In this document: positions 8,022-15,504 of the stretch, piece after piece
Position numbering within the stretch: position 1 is the stretch's first letter
Layout: every line of letters starts with the position of its first letter
Origin: Rhynchopus euleeides
Taxonomy: Eukaryota; Euglenozoa; Diplonemea; Diplonemida; Diplonemidae
Direction of reading: 5' to 3'
Assembly (NCBI GenBank): GCA_963210315.1
Contig: OY723302.1
Span: 496,001-560,000, forward strand
DNA length: 64,000 nt
Position numbers and translations under genes: made by a program
The notes under the pieces: model-generated
The model's database searches: none
What the model was told of the DNA's origin: nothing
What the model saw: only the letters and a program-made list of their open reading frames with translations

Positions 8022-10280
8022 TCACGCATGATCCTTTTTATCCTGCTTCTTGAGAGCTGCCAGCAGCCAGTCCACGCGGTCATTTTGAACGTTTCGTTCA
8101 ATCCCACGTTCGGCACAAATCTCCTGCAGCTCTTCTTTTGTGCGGGCTTTATCAAATTCACGAAGGATTTGCATCAACCGTGATTTCGAGGCATTCTGTA
8201 CACCTCGCTTGCCACGCTTTTGAGCTTGATTAATCAGTTCCGAGTTTGTGAAGCTATCGGAATAATCAAAACGGAGGACAATGTCATTGAGGGCAGTCTC
8301 TCTTGCAATTCGCTTTTCCTTCCTTGATTCCTCTTTTTCGAATGCTGATTTCAAGTCTTCAAGTTTCCGCTTCCCAATCCGAAGCTTGCGCTCCTTCGTA
8401 GTCTCCGGAATACGGGAACGCACTATCGTAGTGAGTTTCGGCTCACCAACCTCAGCATGCAGAGTTTTCAAATCAGTATCAGAGAAATGCTCAGGAATAC
8501 AGCAGTGAGCACGGACAAAGTCGTCACGAACGGATGAGTGTCCAGCCACTTCGATGACACGCTTAGACCTCCCGCACATCCCTTCCAAGAGGGCCGGGCC
8601 AAACGACACCGACGGCTGCACCGCGCGTGTCTCCTCGCTGGCTGCCCCGAACCTCACCGCTTCCACCAGCATGCTCGTCCCGATAATGCCCAGGGCGGTG
8701 CGGAAGAACTCCACGCCGCTGTCGAAGGACACTACGGGCATGAGCCGGCTTTCGGTTGGGATGCCTTGCTTCCCAAAGTAGGCATCGAGGCCGTGCTGCA
8801 CTAAGTCATCCGGCCGGACGCCGTCCAGGTCACTATCGCTGACTTCCCGGATGTCGAGGGAGGGACACTGCGGCGAGGTGTGGAAGCGCAGCCGCCCTAC
8901 CGTCACCATCCTGCATGAAGTGGCGCTCTGGAAGACGGTCAGGTCCCCGTCAGAGCTGCACGCCTCCAGCGTCGCTTCACTCCTGGCCGCAGAGAAGAGG
9001 TCGAAGGCCCCCGAGCGCCAGTACATCTGCAGCCATCCCAACGATTTGGGGTCGGTGGTGAAACTCCCTGAGTCTGCGATGGTGGTCAGCAGAGGGTACA
9101 AGACCTTGCTGAAAAGCTTCCCGTAGAGGCACACTTTGTCGATGGCGCTGCGATCAGCAAGGCAGTTTTTCACTGCCACCTTCTTTGTCGACGATTCCGT
9201 CGTCGTCATCGAGAAGAAGGTGTGCAGGTGCTCAGCGACGGTGAGCTCCCCGCAGCGAGCCGACAGCGAGAAGCAGGCAGCTGCACCACTGAGGAAGCGG
9301 CCGTTTGTGGCCCGCTGCCACAGGAAGCTGCTGATGGTGATGCCTACCGTGCTGTGGAGGTAGGCGGCGAACTCTGGTGCTGCGGCACAGTAGTTGGCAG
9401 CATAGCACATCAGAGTCATGAAGGGCAAGTCAGGCTCAATGACTCGCCGGAAGGCCAGATGCAGGCGGTGGTGGGGCTCGAACACAACGACAACGCTCTG
9501 CAGCTCGGGTTTCAGACTGGCACCGCGGTCCAGAAAGAAAGCCGAGAACGACTCCTCGGACAACCCCACGTCATCCTTGCCGAGGACGGAGAACTGGCCT
9601 GAAGAGGCCAGGTCCGAAAACCGTTTAAAGGCGACGGCCAGGTCAACTCTGGTAGTGGGTCCATCAGATGACAGCGTCAGATATGTGGCGAGCACGTGGT
9701 AGCGGAGGATCCCGTTCACCCTGTACTGCACCGTAAAGTGCCCAAGCTTGGTAGTGTTTGACGGGTCCGCAAACACTGGTGTGAGGTCGTGAATTAACAC
9801 AAGTTCGCCGTTCTCCCGGATGCCCTGCGTCTCCCGTAAAAACAACACATCCCGTAGCAGTAGCGACTGCTGCCACGACATCTCCACCGCATGGCGGGTC
9901 ACCGTCTCGCCCTTGAACTTGGTGATGAGGGTGTGGATGTTAGAGACAGGGGTGTGGCACTGCATGGCGGTGTCGACCCAGTCGCGCACGTCCAGGCGGG
10001 ATGCTGGCACTGTCTCTGCCTTCGCCGGAAGGAACAGCGCCGAGCCCGGGAGCGCGTTCTGCCACAGGCCTTCTGGGAGAGGCCGCATCTCCAATGAATT
10101 AACGTCACCACCCTTCAGCAGATGCACCTCGAGACAGTCACCCTCCGGTTGCAGCCCCACCTCCTCAAGCAGCGCCAGCAGCTTCTCGTGGGTGACACAT
10201 CCTGCGATGGTCCCCGCGAGGCATCTCAACCCCTCAACAGAGGCAACGATGGTGAAGAGCTGTTCCTCTTCCCCAGACAT
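8022..10280 (-). CDS. Cassette protein A, unknown, 752 residues
   Basis: Not recognised. The start chosen is the ATG with complement at 10278-10280 (MSGEEEQLFTIVASVEGLRC); upstream the frame reads low complexity. The first 100 residues look like a small alpha/beta domain (ubiquitin-like or PB1-like by pattern, weak). The body to about residue 590 is globular, with no membrane segments and no catalytic motif I can name. The last 160 residues are highly charged: a coiled coil (KRKLEDLKSAFEKEESRKEK), then two short helical units ending LMQILREFDKA and DWLLAALKKQDKK that resemble SAP/HeH-type DNA-binding helices. If the cassette is mobile, this is the best candidate for its recombinase or transposase, but no DDE, YR or HUH signature is visible to me. 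Its stop (8022-8024) lies in the string ATGCGTGATAAAATG, which overlaps possible starts of gene B. Confidence 0.65.
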   Translation of the reverse strand: MSGEEEQLFTIVASVEGLRCLAGTIAGCVTHEKLLALLEEVGLQPEGDCLEVHLLKGGDVNSLEMRPLPEGLWQNALPGSALFLPAKAETVPASRLDVRDWVDTAMQCHTPVSNIHTLITKFKGETVTRHAVEMSWQQSLLLRDVLFLRETQGIRENGELVLIHDLTPVFADPSNTTKLGHFTVQYRVNGILRYHVLATYLTLSSDGPTTRVDLAVAFKRFSDLASSGQFSVLGKDDVGLSEESFSAFFLDRGASLKPELQSVVVVFEPHHRLHLAFRRVIEPDLPFMTLMCYAANYCAAAPEFAAYLHSTVGITISSFLWQRATNGRFLSGAAACFSLSARCGELTVAEHLHTFFSMTTTESSTKKVAVKNCLADRSAIDKVCLYGKLFSKVLYPLLTTIADSGSFTTDPKSLGWLQMYWRSGAFDLFSAARSEATLEACSSDGDLTVFQSATSCRMVTVGRLRFHTSPQCPSLDIREVSDSDLDGVRPDDLVQHGLDAYFGKQGIPTESRLMPVVSFDSGVEFFRTALGIIGTSMLVEAVRFGAASEETRAVQPSVSFGPALLEGMCGRSKRVIEVAGHSSVRDDFVRAHCCIPEHFSDTDLKTLHAEVGEPKLTTIVRSRIPETTKERKLRIGKRKLEDLKSAFEKEESRKEKRIARETALNDIVLRFDYSDSFTNSELINQAQKRGKRGVQNASKSRLMQILREFDKARTKEELQEICAERGIERNVQNDRVDWLLAALKKQDKKDHA

Positions 10281-11392
10281 TGTTGTTCCTAGGTGCAGTG
10301 TGGATGATGGAGTGTGTGTGTAGGTTTTTTTTCGGGGCATCCGGACCATCTCTGCAGCTGTTGTTTCGTAGAAGTGTGTAGGGGGTACTACGCGGCTCCT
10401 GGAGCTCACTTCCTTCCCAGGTGTTTCTGGGCATGGGGCAACCTTGCCCAGGTGTTTCCCCTGTTCTTTCGGACGGTACATAGTGAGTTCTGGCAATATT
10501 TTTTTTTCTCGGTCAGCGCAGTGCCTCCAGTCCTGTCTCAGTAGCCACACAGAAAGGGGGACCAAAAAAAACTGGGGGGGGACCAAAAAGCGAGACCCCC
10601 CCCCCAGATTGCGTAGTTTGTGCGTAGTGAAAAGGGGGTAAATCAGGGGCACCAGAACTCAGGCCTGGGCGGGGAACGAGCCCTTTTTCCAGGTTTTTTG
10701 AGTCGGGGAACCAGGTTTTTTCTAAGAATTTTTACAAGGGATTTTTTGCTCGCCCCCCCACAGTTTCCAGGCGCGTGCCCGTCAGGCGGGACTTTTTCTC
10801 TGATTTCTCTCCGCGTCATCATGTGACAGCTCTCGAGTGATGCCCAGAGATGCTTGCGGCAGAGAGTGCCCCTCATGCGCGTTACAGCTGAAAATGAATG
10901 AGGATCATCTGGCACTCGTTCTCATCGGGGGTTGTGCTCCGCAGGGACTCGGTACACCTTGGCACTCGCGCAGGGCTGGACATGCCAGCAGCTGGAGGAC
11001 AGTTACAAAGCTGCCACTCCCCGACGCCACCCACCTGCTGGCCCCTTCAGGTCTGAAAGCCCAAAAGCTCCCAGGGATTTTTGCAGTGGTGCGCACCATA
11101 TTCAGCGCAGTAGGGTGATCTCTCCGATTTTCCAAAACTGCTGGTTTACTGGTTTGGGGAACGGTCGCCGGCAGACCGTTGAAATGCTCGTGTTAGCAAG
11201 GCACACTCACGTTTCAGGTAGCGTGTCGCGTGTCACGCATGTCGCGAACGCGGCAAGTGTACCTCCCAGGTGGGGAAGCCCGACCTCCTGTCCGATGTCA
11301 GTCAGGCTTCGAAGAAGCGCTTCATGGATGCGCTGACCTCCTACGCTGCACTGTACCCGGGGAAGTGAGATAGATGGACGGGCACACGCTAC

Positions 11393-11452
11393 ATGGGGGG
11401 TCTGGGGGGCGGAGCCCCCCAGCCGCCGGAGGCCACGGTAGCGAGCATCTGT
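11393..11452 (+). repeat. GC-rich hairpin repeat, copy 1
   Basis: Consensus GGGGGGTCTGGGGGGCGGAG, then CCCCCCAGCCGCCGGAGGCC and ACGGTAG(T/C)GA. The core TGGGGGGC-GGA-GCCCCCCA is a perfect hairpin. Five copies were seen in the window. Confidence 0.85.
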
Positions 11453-11560
11453 TCGTGTGGGCGTACAGATTCTGTGCGAGTTGGCTGCGTCCTCAGAGGC
11501 GACTGGAGTGGTTGGACCCCGACCTGACGGGATTCGAAGGGCTTGAGTACGAGACGTACG

Positions 11561-11622
11561 CCACAGGGGGGTCTGGGGGGCGGAGCCCCCCAGCCGCCGG
11601 AGGCCACGGTAGTGAACGTCTG
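11561..11622 (+). repeat. GC-rich hairpin repeat, copy 2
   Basis: Same consensus as copy 1, in the same direction about 168 bp downstream, preceded by CCACA as in copies 3-5. It ends ACGGTAGTGAACGTCTG. Confidence 0.85.
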
Positions 11623-11864
11623 GCTCTCCAGTTGGCCAGCAAGGCGAACGGTACGGGGGACAGACTTCCCTTCCATCCTTGTGCGCGCCCTGTCGACTGG
11701 GGAAAACTTAGAAAAAGTTTTCTTCTCTGCGAAACAACCTTAGAAAAAAATTCCCCTAACAAAATTCTTAGAAAAAAACTTTTTTTCCCCTTACAAAAAT
11801 TCTTAGAAAAAAAGTTCAGAATCCTGAAAGTGGGGAACAAGCCCCCCAGTTAGGAACAGCCCTG

Positions 11865-12040
11865 GGGGGGACCTTTCGATTTTTTTTTCGAGGAGAGGTC
11901 AATTGAACGTTTTTGGACATCTGAGGCCACTGCGACCATTCCCAGGCCTCGGAAATGAGATTTTTGGCCCTCAAATGGGGTACCGGTCCCCACGAAATTC
12001 CGAAAAATTCATGAAAATCGAAAGGTCCCACGCACCAAAT
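11865..12040 (-). repeat. Dispersed repeat, inverted partner of 6740-6905
   Basis: Reverse complement contains GGGACCGGTACCCCATTTGA, TTTCCGAGGCCTGGGAATGG, TCGCAGTGGC and CCAAAAACGTTCAATTGACC, matching the 6740-6905 block in order. A related but more diverged stretch, with GGGGACCTTTTCGAATTTTT, lies at 12440-12600. Confidence 0.6.
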
Positions 12041-12640
12041 TCTGCCCAAAAATCGTCAAAAATGGACATGTCATATGCAGCAATGGGGCACCAATCACTC
12101 CCCAAATTTTGCTCAATGATTCCACGGCAAGCCAGATTTTCTGATCAATTAGTTTGTTTGAGCATGTTCCTGGCCCTTGTTTGGAAAGTAGATGACCCCT
12201 GGCTGGAGAGGACGGTTGTGCTTGACCGGACGGAGAGAGAACCTTCTCCATAACCACCTCCACTCCACAATGCCACAAGTGGCAGGAAGGCCGGGTGTTA
12301 CAGGCCTCAACCAGGGTTCCAAGGCTCTCCACTTCCTGGCTGCGTCAGGGATCACTGGGTACAGCGAGCAGGATTCCCTGTCCTGACACCCCAGCATGTG
12401 CCACCGGAAGAACCCGAAACAGCAGCCGCCCCTCATGGGGGTTGCAAGAGGCACGGAAATCGTTCAAATCGGACCAAGTCCGAAAATTCGGCACTTTCTT
12501 GGGTACAAATTGCGGTCCGAAATTTTCCGATTTTTTGAAAAAAGGCTAATTCTGTAAGGGGGACCTTTTCGAATTTTTTTTTCGGGCACTTTTTCCACAA
12601 GGAAATGTCCGCCCTGTCCGCTACTGTCCACTACCGATTT
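12041..12640. other. Gene-free stretch
   Basis: I see no gene. The first 400 bases are ordinary-composition DNA without a long reading frame. The last 150 (12440-12600) are an A/T-run-rich relative of the 11865-12040 repeat. Confidence 0.4.
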
Positions 12641-12689
12641 CAAGGATCCTCCAAAATTTTCGATTTTTCACAGAGGCCCAACGCAAGGC

Positions 12690-12816
12690 GATCAGCCCCT
12701 CCGGCGGAGGGCCCTCCGGAGGCCCTCCGGAGGGCTCCGCCTCCGGAGGCCCTCCGGAGCCACTTTTTTTGGAGTGCCTCCGGAGTGCCTCCGGAGGGCC
12801 TCCGGACGGCCTCGGT
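12690..12816. repeat. Cluster of CTCCGGAGG palindromes
   Basis: About ten overlapping or adjacent copies of CCTCCGGAGG-type palindromes occur within 125 bp, spaced 14-19 bp. The unit recurs at 20997-21045. All copies are self-complementary, so the cluster can fold in many registers. Confidence 0.8.
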
Positions 12817-12879
12817 CACGAAAAACACAAGTATAAAATGGGCGCCTACCCACCAAAGACACTTTTCAGGGACCAAAAA

Positions 12880-13035
12880 GTGCACGAAAGGGGTTAAAAC
12901 GGCTTAATTCGTTGATTTGTTGCATTTCTCTGCTAAAAAACGGTTTTTGTGTGGGCGAGTAGTTGTAGAAAATCGCGAAAAATGTCAAAAAATCGAAATT
13001 TTCACAGAGGCCCAAAAACTGGTTTCTGGCCATTT
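12880..13035 (-). repeat. Dispersed repeat shared with the 22-24 kb tandem units
   Basis: Blocks here, read on the minus strand, include AAACCAGTTTTTGGGCCTCT, GAAAATTTCGATTTTTTGAC, ATGCAACAAATCAACGAATT and AAGCCGTTTTAACCCCTTTC. Each has a close relative at 22440-22610, 23360-23520 and 24270-24430 on the plus strand. It is an isolated, diverged copy of part of the 913-bp unit. Confidence 0.75.
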
Positions 13036-13119
13036 CTGGGTGGTTTTTGGGGTTTCTGGCCATTTTTCAGCCATTTTGATGGCTCAAATCAGGTGGAAAT
13101 ATAATATGCCGAAATCCAA

Positions 13120-13262
13120 AATTTTGGGGTCCCGTCCCGAAATCCGCCGAAAATCCGCCAAAAATCAAAAAAAATGGGCCAAAAAAAATTGGGGGTCCGG
13201 TCCCGAAATCCGCCGAAAATCCAAAAAAAATTGGGCCAAAAAAAAAATTGGGGGTCCGGTCA
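13120..13262 (+). repeat. Short tandem repeat, about 60-bp unit
   Basis: Two to three units carry GGTCCGGTCCCGAAATCCGC, CGAAAATCCAAAAAAAATTG and GGCCAAAAAAAATTGGGGG. The same unit recurs at 14662-14775. Confidence 0.8.
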
Positions 13263-13309
13263 GGCGTGTATCTATTTCACGGAATGAAAATAGGAATTTG
13301 GGGGGAAAA

Positions 13310-13645
13310 TATTTTTTTGCACTATTTTTTTTTGCACTTTTTCCTTTGGATTTTATTGTGACCCTACTTGGTATTGGCAGAAAATTTTTATGTTCCCGGT
13401 CTTGGAGGTGCTCAAACATTCAAAAGAACACATTTTCCGTGGCCAAAAAAAATTTTGCACCCGGAGGTGGGGATGGGGGTGGTGGTCACTACTTTTTTGC
13501 ACCATTTTGCTTTGGGTTTTATTGTGACCCTACTTGGCATTGGCAGAATTCTTTTATGTTCCCGGTCTTGGATGTGCTCAAACAGTCAAAAGAACACATT
13601 TTCCGGGTGCAAAAAAATGTTGCACCTGGGGGGTGGAGAGGGGGG
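13310..13645 (+). repeat. Direct duplication, about 170-bp unit
   Basis: Two copies (about 13310-13475 and 13485-13645) both carry TTTTATTGTGACCCTACTTG, TTCCCGGTCTTGGA(G/T)GTGCT, CAAA(C)A(T/G)TCAAAAGAACAC and ATTTTCC, each followed by a TTGCACC-rich stretch. They are about 90 per cent identical by eye. No gene is seen. Confidence 0.8.
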
Positions 13646-13688
13646 TCGGAGGGCGGTGGTGTGAGAGGCTTGCTCTCGAGCTCAAACC

Positions 13689-13753
13689 AACAGATGTTCA
13701 CTACCGTGGCCTCCGGCGGCTGGGGGGCTCCGCCCCCCAGACCCCCCTGTGGC
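13689..13753 (-). repeat. GC-rich hairpin repeat, copy 3
   Basis: Reverse complement of the consensus described for copy 1, starting CAGATGTTCACTACCGTGGC and ending CCCCCCTGTGG. Confidence 0.85.
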
Positions 13754-13848
13754 GTGTCTTTGCGCGACAATTTATCGTCCCCCCATGCGACATGTGCTAT
13801 CTGTCAGTTGTGTTGTACTTGAGCGTATGCGACTATGGAGCCAGGCCA

Positions 13849-13914
13849 ACAGACGTTCGCTACCGTGGCCTCCGGCGGCTGGGGGGCTCCGCCCCCCACA
13901 CCCCCCTGTGGCAT
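13849..13914 (-). repeat. GC-rich hairpin repeat, copy 4
   Basis: Same orientation as copy 3 and about 164 bp from it, starting CAGACGTTCGCTACCGTGGC. One substitution (CACACCCCCC in place of CAGACCCCCC) separates it from copy 3 in the hairpin flank. Confidence 0.85.
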
Positions 13915-14661
13915 GTGCCTGGTCTTGGAGCCAAGCCCTTGCGCGTACGGGGCTGCGGCATGTCGGTTCCAGCACCCTCGCGGGAGGCTGGGCCCGAGCA
14001 CTGATCTCTAAGAGACGAACCACCTTGCGAATGCGATCGGGTTTGCGGGCTTGCGGCCATGACATCTCGAAAGGGTCGTCGTGGGCCCGTGATCATGTTT
14101 CGGGTTCGACTTGGTGGGCATCCGTGGCGATTCGCGGAACCACGTGTATGTGTGCGAGGAAGCAAAGAGATAACACACCAGGAGCCACGCAGCACCAGGT
14201 CGACCTGGATCTGATCGAGCTCAGGGGGAAGGAAGCACAGTCACCAAAGTGATATCACCGCCGGCCTCAACCACCAAACTGCAACCGCAGAAGTTCCGCT
14301 ATTCTCACAAGGGAAGGCGCCCTGGGATGTAGCAGTGATTTGTGTGCAGCGCCATCAAGTGACACTGACCGCCTTGAACAGAGAGGTAGTGTACAGATGG
14401 CGAGCAGTGGGAGGGCGTGCTGTGTCCTTCCACTTCCCCATCTACCTCCATTCGTTCACCGTTGTTGATAGCGATTTTTTCGCCATTTTTTCGAATCGTA
14501 TGCATCGGTCAGGCCGAGTGAATCAAAATAGCGCAAAAATCACACCAAAATCTGTGTCTGAGGCACAGAAATCGTGCAAAAAAGCACCCAAAAAAAGTGC
14601 AAAAAAACCAAAATAGGATTTCGAAAATTGGCCAAAATACCCCCAAAATAGAGCCACACCT
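13915..14661. other. Gene-free stretch
   Basis: No convincing gene or repeat is seen. Composition is near the window average and several short overlapping frames lack domains. Confidence 0.35.
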
Positions 14662-14775
14662 GGGTCCGGTCCCCCAATCCGCCGAAAATCCAAAAAAAAT
14701 TGGGCCAAAAAAAAATTGGGGGTCCGGTCCCGAAATCCGCCGAAAATCCAAAAAAAATGGGGTCCGGTCCCCCAG
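14662..14775 (+). repeat. Second array of the about 60-bp GGTCCGGTCCC unit
   Basis: Two full units and part of a third match 13120-13262, including the A/T runs AAAAAAAATTGGGCC. Confidence 0.8.
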
Positions 14776-14843
14776 CCCCCCCTTTCATTCCCGTGACGAT
14801 TCGTCCTCGACATGACGTTAAACTGTCAAAACTCGATTGAAAA

Positions 14844-15180
14844 ATCCGACACAGGCTATACTGGATTTCTGTCTTGATCCTAATTAGGGAAACACAGGCC
14901 ATACCAGATTTCTGTCTTGAGGATAGTCGACACAGGTCATACTGGATTTCTGTCTTGATCCTAATTAGGGAGACACAGGCCATACCAGATTTCTGTCTTG
15001 AGACTCACTTTGCAAACATCCGACACAGGCTATACTGGATTTCTGTCTTGATCCTAATTAGGGAAACACAGGCCATACCAGATTTCTGTCTTGAGGATAG
15101 TCGACACAGGTCATACTGGATTTCTGTCTTGATCCTATTTAGGGAGACACAGGCCATACCAGATTTCTGTCTTGAGACTT
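14844..15180. repeat. Minisatellite, 174-bp unit made of four about 44-bp subunits
   Basis: Two head-to-tail copies start at 14844 and 15018 with ATCCGACACAGGCTATACTG. Each unit contains four variants of ACACAGGNCATACNNGATTT followed by CTGTCTTGA, alternating with ATCCTAATTAGGGA. The frame through the array is open but encodes only the repeat, so I do not call it a gene. Confidence 0.85.
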
Positions 15181-15264
15181 ATTTTGGAAAATCTTTTTGG
15201 AACTTTATTCACAAAGAGAGGATTGTGAAGGAATCAATCCAGCACTCTATTTCATTATCAAGCT

Positions 15265-15370
15265 GGAAACCGAGCTTTGGCATTGTATTTGTTAGATTGT
15301 TTGAGAAGAGAGTATTTCGTGGACAGCCAATATTTCCTGAAATTGGTTTCGTAAACAAAGCTCGGTTTCC
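15265..15370. repeat. 15-bp perfect inverted repeat with 76-base loop
   Basis: GGAAACCGAGCTTTG (15265-15279) is exactly complementary to CAAAGCTCGGTTTCC (15356-15370). It lies between the minisatellite and the hAT gene and could be a remnant terminal or subterminal repeat. Confidence 0.7.
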
Positions 15371-15504
15371 GGTACTAATGCGGTATCCTTTTACATTGTG
15401 ATCCTAATAGCTAATAGTAACATGCATTGCCTTGCATTTTGTATTTTTCTCATTTGGAATGATATTCACAGCACTTCACTCCTCGCAGGTGTCCTTATGA
15501 CATC

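Larger units (their letters stand above)
6957..10605 (-). mobile_element. Two-gene cassette bounded by 28-bp inverted repeats
   Basis: The left end (6957-6984) is a G10 run, TCTC, two variable bases, TTTTTGGTCCCC. The right end (10578-10605) is its complement with 26 of 28 positions matching (AT versus GC at the variable pair). Directly outside are 26-bp identical direct repeats, ATTGCGTAGTTTGTGCGTAG plus TGAAAA, at 6931-6956 and 10608-10633. Further out, GGTGCCCCTGA (6911-6921) is inverted at 10643-10653. Inside are only two genes, both on the minus strand, neither recognised. The nested inverted and direct repeats around a short gene pair look like a transposable element with a very long target duplication, or like a cassette excised by recombination at the direct repeats. 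I cannot assign it to a transposon class. Confidence 0.55.
10643..11865. repeat. Foldback segment with A/T-rich inverted arms
   Basis: The left arm at about 10643-10745 includes TTTTTTCTAAGAATTTTTAC followed by AAGGG. The complement, CCCCTTACAAAAATTCTTAG, lies near 11787, and the flanking GGGGAAC and GGGCA blocks also match in inverse order out to about 11860. The interior of about 1.05 kb has no convincing gene but carries two of the GC-rich hairpin repeats. It directly abuts the right direct repeat of the two-gene cassette. Confidence 0.5.

Noticed and set aside
14874..15401. 175-residue protein across the minisatellite
   Set aside because: Its first two-thirds only translate the 174-bp repeat and no domain follows.
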